Part shown: one piece after another, positions 22,240 through 33,120 of the stretch
How positions within the stretch are numbered: the stretch's first letter is position 1
Layout of the letters: every line of letters begins with the position of its first letter
Assembly (NCBI GenBank): GCA_013398175.1
Contig: VZRZ01001244.1
Coordinates: 1,968,428-2,032,427 of the forward strand
Direction: 5' to 3'
Length of the DNA stretch: 64,000 nucleotides
From: Climacteris rufus
Lineage: Eukaryota; Chordata; Aves; Passeriformes; Climacteridae
Notes under the pieces: generated by a model
Told to the model about the DNA's origin: nothing
Seen by the model: only the letters and a program-made list of their open reading frames with translations
Databases searched by the model: none
Program-made: the position numbers and the translations under genes

Positions 22240-24448
22240 AGTTTGTTGCAATTAGAAGAAGCTGCTGAGGTGCATTACAGTATTGTGCATTGAGCAGCTT
22301 GTTTCAACATTGAAGATGTTACTAGAAAAGGGAAAATAATTTGTTGTTAAAATTTTTTGTCTGTATTTTTTATGTTCATCTCAATTTTTTATCTGAGAGC
22401 TGATTTATGACGTAGACATCTCCACTTACTGTGGGAAAGGCAGGTGGCTGGAGACAGTATCTTCTTCAGCTGTATGGTTTTATCCAGTGCTGCAAATCTG
22501 TCAAAACTGAGAGATGACAAGGCCAACCAATGTCTGCAGGACAGATTTGGACAAAGAGGAAAACATAATTAATCATTATGTCACGAGGAGATATATTAAT
22601 AATACAAGATAAATTTTCATTAATTTTTCAGAGCAAGGAGCAAAAGGCCTGGGTGAGACCCGCTCTGTTTACTATATATGCATTTTAGGAATCACTGTCC
22701 ATTGGAGGAACAAGCTTGTGGTCCCTCAATCACAGTGGTCAAAGGAAATGTCCATCAAACTTCTGTGCCCAGAGGAAAGGAATGTAAACAATAAGATACC
22801 GTTACAATAACATGACTATGTTTACATAGAAGAATGTGAGAAACTAGCTACAAAAGAATGATAACATCCAGAACTGCAAAAGTCAGGGCAACAGGGGAGA
22901 AAGGTGATGGAGGATTTGTGTTATCTGTCAGCAAGAAAATAAAAGTAATACCTTTCCTGATAACAGAAGTGGTCTTTTGGTTTTTTCCCCCCATTTTCAG
23001 TGTGGCTTGTCAGTACTATTCAACTTAATCTTGCTTCATGAGATGGAGATGGATTGTGAAGAGCTAACTCCAAAGCTCAAAGAAAAGAAGGTCCTTTTCA
23101 CTGGTTACCTTACGAAGAAACTGGATTTTCAATTCAGAAACACTTGTACAGTCCTGGAGACACCAAAATGAAATATTGCTGTCTTCAATGGTATTTATTT
23201 GCCTGAAGAAGGTTTACACTATTTCAAGACAACTATATAACAGAGGGAAAAGTGCATACCTCTTCCATGTTATATACAGCATTTGCCAAATTTCCACCAC
23301 TTCTGCTACAGGATTGCTAGCGGTGCCCTGGAAATGCTTTTTATAAATTTCTGTCACAGCTCGGGAATAACAGAGCATATATTAACTTTGGCAGTTTTTC
23401 ATAGTCACAGTCACCTGTAGATGCCAAAATGCTGTCATTTCTAGAGATACCTGACAAAAAAAATGGCTTCATGACCTAAATATATCTAACCTCTCAAGAC
23501 TCCTTCTTATACTGCTTTTTGCTATAAAGAGCTGTCAGTAAAACAGCCTTAGTCATCCCCTTAAACAGCTTTTAATTCTGTTTTCATGGAAAATTATTAT
23601 GAAACTGGTATAATGGGCATTTGAGGGTATGTTTGTGCAGGAGTCATATACTGTAGGCATACAGAAGTAAGTGTTTGCTGGTGTGTTATGAGACAAACCC
23701 TTGTTTGAGAAGTTGTAGTAAGCAGTGCCATAGGAAAAGAAGGCACCAGACTTCCCACTGAGCATGGTACAGGTATCATTCAGGTGCATATTTTACCTCT
23801 AAATGCCTGCAATCCATGGTCACCAGAAATAACTGCCCCATCTGGGCAGTTGAGATGCAATCGCATTATTTCCCAAGAACAATTTCAATTGCACAGCCTG
23901 CACAGTCCTTTGGGCGTATGAAAGCTGCAGACCTAAGTATTGTCATTCTACAAAGTTTCAAGTGCAATGAAATCACCACTTTCTCATGATTCACAGACAA
24001 AAAAGCAACCATCTTGTACTCACACTATCTGGTTTGTCTCATTTTCTGTTTTACTACTCTCTATTTTTACACTGACCATGCATCAGCTCCCTCTGTGGTG
24101 ATGGATCATAGATTTCAATCGCTCTTTGGCTTACCACTTCCTTCTTCTCCAACAAATTGAAGTCTTTAAAAGAGAAGGCAGTTACTTATGAAATCAAGTG
24201 GTTAAGCTTTGTGGATAGTCTCAGTTTTATGTTGGTGCATACTGCAGTTCTCTTGTGAAAGATTAGCCTAACTGTCACTTAACATCTTTTATTTGTGATG
24301 TTTTGAATGAAGAATAACACACACAATTTAAACTATATAATTGCATTTCTATTTCTGGTTTTGGTTTCAACTTCTGAGACTTCATTATGTTTATAAAATT
24401 TAGAACTTTATTTTCTCTAAAATGATACTCCTTTAAAAAAATTAAAGA
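22240..24448. other. Unique non-coding sequence
   Basis: No supported gene or recognised repeat. A block at 22560-22630 is dense in TAAT/ATTA cores. Confidence 0.5.
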
Positions 24449-24716
24449 ACCCTTCCCTTCCCTTCCCTTCCCTTCCCTTCCCTTCCCTTCCCAAACCTTC
24501 CCAAACCTTCCCAAACCTTCCCAAACCTTCCCAAACCTTCCCAAACCTNNNNNNNNNNNNNNNNNNNNNNNNNNNNNNNNNNNNNNNNNNNNNNNNNNNN
24601 NNNNNNNNNNNNNNNNNNNNNNNNNNNNNNNNNNNNNNNNNNNNNNNNNNNNNNNNNNNNNNNNNNNNNNNNNNNNNNNNNNNNNNNNNNNNNNNNNNNN
24701 NNNNNNTTTTTTTTTT
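24449..24716 (-). repeat. (GGGAA)n and (GGGAAGGTTT)n satellite with assembly gap
   Basis: On the plus strand CCCTT units (about 24450-24490) pass into five full copies of CCAAACCTTC (24491-24540) plus a partial copy. A 158-base gap (24549-24706) and a T10 run (24707-24716) follow. On the minus strand these are GGGAA and GGGAAGGTTT tandem repeats preceded by poly-A. Both units place GGG runs within 2-7 bases of each other, a potential G-quadruplex on the minus strand. Reading frames through it are artefacts. Confidence 0.9.
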
Positions 24717-26265
24717 ACCTGAATGAAGAGAATAAATTTGGAAAGTAAGATTATAGAGTGACACGTGATAGAAAAAAATAAATACATTCATTTGCAATGT
24801 AACCCAACTTCAATCATTAGAGTTACAAAGAACAAGAAAAAATTGTAATCAGAAGCTCTACTGTCCTTTACAGTTCTCCAAACCTGTATAGAAAGTGTAA
24901 AATAAGGCCTTTCTTACTGCAGCTTTCAAAAAACTTGTTATGCTTGAAACTAATACATCTAAGAGGAACAGTATACAAGTAGAGAAGGGCAAGAAAAAGA
25001 TGTTTTCACAACTTAGCTGAGGTTCATCAAAGGGGAGGTTATCATAGGGTTTATGTAAAGGTGTGAATGATGAAAATTACAAATGTAGAAATGGGGAAAT
25101 GAAAGGAATAGAAATACTGCTTCAGACAGGTGTATTTTTATAAACTGTCAGTGTCAGGTGGTTGTGAATTTGGCCTAGTACTTCCCCAAACTGCTTTGCT
25201 ATACTGTATACCCTTTGTACCAGATCTGTTTCCTCTTCATGCCTCTCTTTTCAGTATCTGATTGGCATTCAAAATAAAGGGTGCTTGCACAAGGTTGATA
25301 AAGCTTGCTCCTTCTAAAGCTAATGCTTGCTCCAGTCATTACATTGCACTGGCAGCTACCTAAAGTATATCTATCTAACAAATAAATGTGTATATATAAC
25401 TCTTAACAAAGAACTAGAAGTATGGGCCGGGTGGGCAGAAATTAGGAGTACTGCCAGTTTGGCAGTCCCTTACTTTTGAACACAGAGGTGACTTTTTCTG
25501 AAGCTGCACACCTGTTTCTAGACAAGCTTAAAAGAGGGCAACAGAATCTGTCACCCTGGGATGCTTACCCACACCTCTGACAGTGCAGAAAGATGAGAAT
25601 TGGTTAGACCCAAGTTTAACTCACATGTGGGTGAAGAGCTGTGTGCAGACACCCTCTGCACGCAGACATGAGCCTCCCAAGCAAGCTCAAGCGTGACCGT
25701 TCCCCATAATGTTCTTTGCCACAGCTCTGCACAGCCTGTGGCTAACCTCCAAGCTTCAAGAGTCAGCATGTTTTCATCATACATTGTTGTGAGGCAAGAT
25801 GAGTCCCTTTGCCTGTCAGAGCCATTGCAACCAGTTCTGCAACCTTGGCTGATTTGCTGCAGATGAATTTCTGGGAATACTCGGGATTCTGGACCTTGAC
25901 CTTTTCTTCAGTTAAATTATTAGAAAGCCCCCTGGCATCGATCTGTCTAATTTCAGTTATTATTTCTCAAAAATTTGTGAACACAGTCATGGTTAAAAAG
26001 TTTAATTTACTAATACAGATGTAACTATCATATTCATATTCAAGACAACACCATTTAAAACTGCTAAGTACAAAGAAGGCGTTTGTAAACCCAAATAGTG
26101 ATGGTTTTATTGTTTGCCTGAAGAGATATGCTGCTGGCTTTATTGATATAAGAATTATTTCTCTCAAAATTTTTCATAATGAGACAGATTAGTTTGTCTG
26201 TATATTTCCTATGTATATATGTCAAGTTATGCATGTTCTGAGGTTTTAATAGAAATGAATTTAGG
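24717..26265. other. Unique non-coding sequence
   Basis: No supported gene. A GC-richer part at about 25540-25770 has a 77-codon minus frame without a domain. Confidence 0.5.
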
Positions 26266-26345
26266 GGTGTTTTTTTGTTGTTGTTTCTGTTTCTTTGTTC
26301 TTGTTTTTGTGTGTGTGGTTTCTTTGTTTTTTTTTTCCCCTTCCC
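26266..26345 (+). repeat. T/TTG-rich low-complexity tract
   Basis: Runs of T broken by single G or C, including TTG and TG repeats, ending in CCCC. On the minus strand it is an A-rich AAC/AAAC tract. Confidence 0.8.
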
Positions 26346-27015
26346 AGATATTGAGGTATGAAGCAGGACAGCCAAGTTCTACAGGAGAAATATGTCACCC
26401 TGAGCTGCATACGTGCTGGCAAGACACAGAACTGCAGGAGTGGAAGGAGAACAGGAACAGTGGTTCAGGAACAGTTTTTCACCTTAGGAATGGGTATAAA
26501 ACAAGGCACTCTTGCTGAGCTCAGATCTATTCATTTCACACTCAGTATCTTCCTGGGATTGAGCCTATTAACAGCCTATTAATATTGAGCCTATGCCTTT
26601 TCAAACTGAGATTTTTATTTGTTGGCAGATATTTAGGCTCAAGTAACTTGTGGTCTCTTTATGAATGTGTCTACACAGGTGTCACAGTGTCTCTACCCAG
26701 TCCTACAGTCCATAAGTAATTGTCACTTATTTGGCTGCTAGTCTAGCAGTTACAATTAAAAATAACCTAATGAAAGTAAATTTTTGTTAATGAAGCTGAG
26801 GTAGTTGGTTGGAAACGATCTTCTGTATTTCATTTACACATGAAGATATTGATGGGAAGCTTGCCCTTGGAGCAGGAAAACAAAGGTACTGTGAATAGTT
26901 GCCTAGCAGTATGTGGCAATTGTCTGTGGGATGAGGAAAGCACAGCAGAAACCCATGAGTTTTCTATGGCAGAAAGCAGAGGTACAGAATAAACTGTCAC
27001 TAGAACAAATGCCAA
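26346..27015. other. Unique non-coding sequence
   Basis: No supported gene. A small local duplication is visible: ATTGAGCCTAT at 26558 and again at 26583, with AGCCTATTAA between them. Confidence 0.5.
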
Positions 27016-27020
27016 GGGGC

Positions 27021-27580
27021 TTTATTTGCTCTGTTCCCATATGAAGAATCCTGACTCAGTAGCCCCATGCTCCCTGTGGGAGCTCCATTTGGCAGTCCAA
27101 CACTACCACCTTGTTCTCATGTTGTCCAAAACCAGTTCTGTTTATTAGCCCATCAGAGAGGAAGCAGATAATTACATTTTTTGCAAGCAGGGCTATTTGT
27201 GGGTAATGCAATACAGACAGTGGCTGGTTAGCCAGCAGTATCACCCCTCTGCTACAAAAAGGCAGAACTGAGCTGCCCTGTGCTCCTGTTGCAAATGCAG
27301 TGCAGGGCCAGTGATCTACCTGACTTCTCTGGTAGCATACCAGTGTATGATTTTGCTGTGTGACACCATCAGCAATGTTGTGGCATCCAGGAAAGCTGAA
27401 AACCTCCATTTGCTCTTTAGGGCAGCATACCAGGACAAATCCTTTCCAAACTGTCTCTCTCTCTCTTGTATTTCTTGAAAGAAATGCTCTGCTAGCTTCG
27501 ACTTTAGATGAACCTGAATTCCAAAAAGGTAAAATGGCAGAATTTGGCTGAAAAACTGACCAAAGAGAAATACAGATCAA
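27021..27580 (-). other. 174-codon open frame with downstream AATAAA (function unknown)
   Basis: A minus-strand frame of 174 codons runs from 27580 to its stop at 27056, and an AATAAA lies 30 bp after the stop (27021-27026 read on minus). No gap or low-complexity tract explains its openness. The predicted protein shows no domain, signal peptide or family I recognise. The frame has no visible TATA box and no clear Kozak context. It could be a non-coding transcript, a decayed retroposed gene, or chance, which is the most likely. Confidence 0.15.
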
Positions 27581-29180
27581 GAAAGGTGTAGTTCTGCTTG
27601 GGAAGTGAAGGGAAAGCCAGTTTTGGAAACTACTTTTCCTCTAACCCTGTTTCTAATGTAGTGATGCCTTGTCAGAAATTTTCCTGTTCCCTTTAAGGTG
27701 TTGTTGGGAGCTGGCCTTGTGTGATAGTTTTGACCTCGGGGGGAGTTAAGAACTCTCAATAAATCATTAAATTATGTCCTTAGAAAGAGGAAAATATTCT
27801 ATCTTGCTAAGCATCCAGAACACGAAACCAAAGACAGTTTTAAAGGTGAATTAGACCTGGGACATAAATTAAGTCATCATCCCATTTTTAATATAATCCA
27901 CTCCTTATCATAAATCAGAAAATGTATTTCAAGATAATTACAGATTTTTGAAAAGGTTAGTTTTAGGAAAATACAACACAACATTCAACTAACAAGGACA
28001 CTTAGTAAAAACAAAATGGATAATCTTCATTTTTTAAAAAGGGAATTTAATTTTATTGGCCTTTGTATGTCACTGTAACTACCCACAATTTAAACACACA
28101 TTTACAAAATTAAGTCTGGAGATTGTATCTCTGCTTTCCAAGAAGCCTCCAACTCAGGAAACATCTCAGCCTGACTTTTGGGTAGGCTTACTACAGTCAT
28201 AATGGGCATATGCAAAATGTGTTTATAGAGGTCTGATTGTAATTACATGTACATTTTATGCTTCCAGAGCAGATTAGGGCAAACCTGCCTTTGTACTGTC
28301 TGACCACAAATTTGGGTATGTGAGCCCCTGCTGAGAGCATCCGAGGTGGTGGGTACATCTTGACTGCCTGCTGCCCTAAAAACGTGGAATTAGTAGACAC
28401 TGTAGGGGTTAAATAGCGGTGAAAGTGGGAGGTAGAAAAATAGTGGATGAGGGGGCATCCAGGGAGAAAAGAGGGAGAAAGATGGTGAAATTTCCAGAAT
28501 GGATAGAGGGCCTTGGGTTTGTCTGAAGCCTCTCAATACACAACTTTTCATCTTGGCTGTGCAGCTATGCTCTGATGAGTCAAACTGGAGGCTCTTCTGT
28601 GTGCTCCTGTGAATAAAGCTGCTTGTGTATGGATTGCTTTGAACATATGAGTACCTGTTCTCTATTCTGAACTTTTCGATACAGTATTTCTGTTCTGATC
28701 CTATCATGGAAAAAAATGTATGTTTGAGACAGAGATGAGTGAACAGTGAGATTGATGGAGATAAACATTTCATTCAGTGAGCTAGTTCATCTGCAGAAGA
28801 AATTGTTGAAGGTCAAACTCATCAAAATATGGTTCATCATGTGATTATACAGTGTGAGGTACCTTCATACCTTAATAAATCTTTGCTGCTCTAACTGGCT
28901 TAAGCAAAAGTGCAGCCTTAGTCTGAGGACTGTGAGGAAGACTCTTCCCATCTCTATGCCTGCCACCGAACAGAAAGAGACTTTCAGCTAACTCTTGGCA
29001 AGGAGCTTTTGTCTATTCATCACAACTAATTAGCAAACAAAAAAGGGAAAATATAGATTTTTTTTTGGGAAAAGAATATCTATATTTTTATTATAAGACT
29101 CCCAGTTTTTTGATTGTTTCTTTTCATTAAGCTTAGACTTCTTACACAGGTTATCCTGTAGGTTGGGAATAGTTTTTGGT
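27581..29180. other. Unique non-coding sequence with LTR-like end fragments
   Basis: No supported gene. Two plus-strand AATAAA sites in a U5-like setting are seen near 28612 (TGAATAAAGCTGC) and 28874 (TTAATAAATC followed by T/C-rich sequence). They may be remnants of old LTRs, but I cannot match a family. Confidence 0.4.
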
Positions 29181-29262
29181 TGAATTTTTTCCTTTTTTTT
29201 TCTTTTTTTTGGTTTGGTTTTGTTTTGTTTTGTTGTTGTTTTTTTTTTTTTTGTTTTTCTTT
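29181..29262 (+). repeat. T-rich tract with (TTTTG)n
   Basis: Long T runs with GGTTT, TTTTG and TTG units. The opposite strand reads as a Lys-rich low-complexity frame (29030-29338 minus), which is an artefact. Confidence 0.85.
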
Positions 29263-29739
29263 GCAAGATTTTATCTTTGTGTGGAGGTCCATTTCCAAAC
29301 TGGACTACAATAACTGTTCTCCATGTAGTCGCCACCACAGACTTCGATGAGTTTAATCTTTGCCATGTTCGTGAGCTTCGTCTCCTATGTTAACCCATGG
29401 ATATTTAAAATACATCTCCTGTATGCTAGGAATTGTAAATCTGGCATCTCTGTTTCATCTCTACAAAGTAAGATTTGATCCCTACACCTGTGTTCTCTAT
29501 TTCCTGAATTGTACTACCTGTGTGAGCTGGCTTTCCAATATGAATTTCATTTAGTAGCTTGAGCATGGAAAGAACTCTGAACTGCACACACTCTCAGTTC
29601 TTAAACACAGGCTCCCTATACACCCCCACCTTTCTTAAATATTGTAGAATTCTCCAGAACTTCAGATTTGGAATGGCATAAAGCGTTTGTTTGAATCTTT
29701 TCAGTTATTAGACATTGTACTGAGATTTACTGAAGTAGA

Positions 29740-30200
29740 AGGGTAAGTGCCAGTAATTAATCAAGGCAACCTAGCTGTGCTGGTGCCATGGAAGTGAATG
29801 AGCTCCCAATAGGGGATTTAAATTAAAAACATTAAGTTTCAAAATGAACTGGATGAAATCAGGGGCTTAGCACATAATTCTTTCAATTCTGGCAATTTAA
29901 AGAAAGCAAGAACTCTTCCAGAGGAAGCAACTGCATAATGCATCGATGGGCCATCAAACACTAATTGCAGGCTATTAGTTAAAAGTTACATCTGGAGATT
30001 TAATATTGGGTATTTGCAAGCAGACCACAGGATAAAGATATCTTCTGAAATGTAAGTGGAGGTGAATTTAAGTCAGCCACCCTTATTTTGTATGACTGAC
30101 ATCCGAACTGTAGTTCATTGGAAATGAAAGATGGGCCTGAAAGTACAGTCAGGGCACTTTGTCTATTCAAAAGGTCAAATAATGGTTATTTCTACATAGA
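29740..30200. promoter_or_regulatory. Possible conserved non-coding element
   Basis: A 460-bp block with a dense mix of homeodomain-like cores (AGTAATTAATCAAG near 29752, ACACTAATTGCAG near 29959, TTAAATTAAAAAC near 29818), other short motifs and no simple repeats. The texture resembles vertebrate developmental enhancers. Inference only. Confidence 0.25.
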
Positions 30201-32785
30201 GTGAAGAAATGTCACAACCACACTTACCACTGAATGTTTCCCTCCTCTCTGTTTATCACCTGGGTGTCATTGCTCTCACTGGTGGTTTTGCACACTGTAC
30301 AAAGTTTGCAAAGATGAAAGAACGTTAGAGTCACACACATTTTCAAACAGTTGCATTTTCCCTCTGCACAACTCTTTTGCTTCTTAAGACCTCTGGAAAG
30401 GCTACAGAAGAAAGCATTGGCAAGAGGACCACCTCATTGTAATCCTGCAATATATAATGGACAGAAGACACTGTTATCAGTGACAGTAGAACACTTCTGT
30501 TTGGTTATTCTGTATACCACTTATAACAGTGTTTTCAACTACAATTGTGATGTTACACTGTTACCATACTTCCTTTGTATTCTTTGTAATATTTGGTTGC
30601 ATGATGTGAATTCCAGTATCCAGTAAGGCTGATGTGAAACACATTGATCCTACAAACCAAAAACTAGACCTATATTCCACCACGTAGCTGTTGATGCAGC
30701 AATGCACATTATAGACAGAAACACAGCTGCTGGGAAACATCACGGATAAGAACAGGCACTGCTGAGAGATGAAAATAAACATTGAGCCTTGACCTTTTGG
30801 TTCGCTTATCATACAAACAGAAATGTCATTGTCTTGAGTATTTATAGAACACTGGCTTAAGTTTTGAATATCTTCTATGCTTTTAGTGAGAAATGGTGAC
30901 CATCTGTCACCTGCTGCTGAGGATGAAACTACAAAGTCAAGAAGAACGAAACAAGTGTCTTTTCACAAAATGAAAATCTTGCATCTTATTTTGTCTGTCT
31001 GACTAACACGTGAGATTTTTCAGTATCTTCAGTAGGAATGATGTATCAGGATTTTTTGTGACAATACTACCTGATTTTATTTTAATCAATTATTATTTAA
31101 GAAGGTGTTTCTTGATCTGCTCTGGGTTTAAGGGGCTGGGAAGGCTGAGTATCCAAAAATCCTGGCCTTGTGACAAAGCTTGGCAGTATGAAAATTAAAT
31201 GTATTAAATCTCTGTAATTTGAATATATTTCTATACTGATTCTTTGTCATGCAGGGCCAAACTCTTAGAGGGGAAACATATTCTGTAACTGCCCTGAATG
31301 CTCAATATAGCAGTTCCAAAATAAAAGTTTTGAAATCATGACAGTAAATTATGCATAAAAGCTGGTTGAGCAGAGGTTATAGTGGAGAAAGAAGGTTCAG
31401 CTCTTTTCATCATTCCCTGCTTGAAATGCTTCTATGCATTTTAGCTCATCTGTCTGTAATTTTTTATCTTTATGTTAGTCATTTTGGGACAGGAATGCAG
31501 TTGTTAAGACAACAAGACTATGGACATGTTTATTTCAGATTTCTGTCTCAATCATCAAGAATGGATGTTTAGAAAGAGTACAAAAAGCTGTGCCATATCA
31601 TGTAACTCTTTTGTAAAGACAACCAAGACATCAAATGTTGAGCAGATCTATAATTTCTCATAGCTCCACTTGCACTGAAGTCAGACTTTCTAGTGGACAT
31701 TACTTGTGCCTTCTCTCAATCCCCCTTTAAAAGGGGGTTTTTACAGTTGATACTCTCCATTCCTGAGGACGTATTATTCAGTAGATAATCACTACAGAAG
31801 AAATTCATAGTCTCATAGTTTGATCATTTTAATACTTGGTGTTAAATGCAATGGAACCCAAGTGATTCTTTAGCATTTACTTTATCAGTCTGTTCATAAA
31901 TGTTCCCTACTGACCTTTTGATGGTTCACCAAACTTGACCCTTATAAAGGAAGTGTCTGTGAATCTCTCTAAGCTTTTCTTACATGAATGTGGATATAGA
32001 GAATTCATTTAACATTTTTTGCTATGACTTTAAATTTTTTTTTTAGATTAATTAGATCTCCATACTGTACAAATTTTCTGACAGGGATGGAAGAAGTTCT
32101 TATTTACTTAAATTAATCTTCAAAATCTGTTTTCATTTGCCTCTTATGGTTTTATATTTGTTGTACCTAAATTAATCATCTTTTTTGTTTCCGTTCTTCA
32201 GTTAAGACTTCTGCTTTTTGAAGGAAGTCTTTGTAACTTTAAATGCCTTCCTTTATTGTTGTTCAGTGGTTTTGACTTCTATGTGTTCCTTTTAATTTCT
32301 TTTTAACAAGCTTCTTCATTTTTTTTTTAAATTAAATCTACTTCATTCTTGCAAATGCTAAATTTGAATATATAGTAGTCATAATTACAGAGCAATTCTT
32401 CAAAAGTAACATTTCAAACCACATCTTGTCTGCTCAAGAGTATGCCAAACTGCTTCTTCACTTGTGGTTTTCTGAGTAGTAAGTTTAACAAGTGGTCATT
32501 TACGATATTTAAAACTTGTACCTTTACATCATTTCTCACGATGGCATTCCTTCAAGTTTACATGGGTATAACTGAATTCTCCCATATCTATTATTTTTTC
32601 TGCTCCTGCAGCTTCTCTGATTTCTGTCTAAGCAGGTTAAAGTCATATGGTTGCCCTCCTGGCTGGCAATACTATGGTTCCTATTAGGGAAGACTCTCAT
32701 AACTGTACAAATTGCTGTGTTTCTTCTGGATGCAGTTAAGTTGTTTGCTCTATTTCCTCATTCAACTGTGTCTTCTCCCTGTCAG
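30201..32785. other. Unique non-coding sequence
   Basis: AT-rich, no supported gene. It contains a short near-perfect inverted repeat at 31721-31737 and several T runs. No repeat family recognised. Confidence 0.55.
31721..31737. repeat. Short inverted repeat CCCCCTTT-A-AAAGGGGG
   Basis: Eight-base arms around one base, followed by a T run (31738-31742). It resembles a bacterial terminator in shape, but in this genome it is most likely a chance palindrome. Confidence 0.5.
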
Positions 32786-32789
32786 AGAC

Positions 32790-33120
32790 AGCCAGTGTGC
32801 TTGGGTCAATGACCCAGAGCTGGGACAGCTTCCAACGACTGCCTGGTCCTCGTCAGGCAGGGCCTATCCGACCATCCTGGTGGAAAATCCGGGCAGCCAG
32901 GAGGCACCGTGGCTACCCCAGCTTCGGGCACATCTGTGGGCATGGGGCCAGGCAGGCTGTGCACCTGGCATGGTGGGGAGCTGGGGACTGGCCCTGCTGT
33001 GCTGCCAGTGGGGCTGGGACCCACAGCCCTGGGGGCCTTGGCAGGGAGTGGAACCCCAGGAATGGGCAGAGGCAGGCAGGGATTGCAGGGACCGCGGGGA
33101 CCCAACTTTTGGTCACAACT
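32790..33120. other. GC-rich island of unknown nature
   Basis: About 330 bp of strongly GC-rich sequence inside AT-rich DNA, with sharp edges. All frames on both strands tend to be open (217 codons at 32712-33365 plus, 116 at 32797-33147 plus, 112 at 32806-33144 minus), which points to base composition, not coding. It begins with a 15-bp palindrome TGGGTCAATGACCCA (32802-32816), which has the layout of an inverted nuclear-receptor half-site pair spaced by one base. G-rich purine runs repeat through it. It may be an unclassified insertion. Confidence 0.4.

Noticed and set aside
24275..24797. 126-170 codon minus frames with Gly/Lys-rich repeats
   Set aside because: Translated satellite repeat plus assembly gap.
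29030..29338. Lys-rich minus frame resembling a nuclear localisation region
   Set aside because: It is the complement of a T-rich low-complexity tract.
31721..31742. Hairpin plus T run as a transcription terminator
   Set aside because: The shape resembles a bacterial intrinsic terminator, but all repeat evidence says this is vertebrate nuclear DNA, where that signal has no such role.
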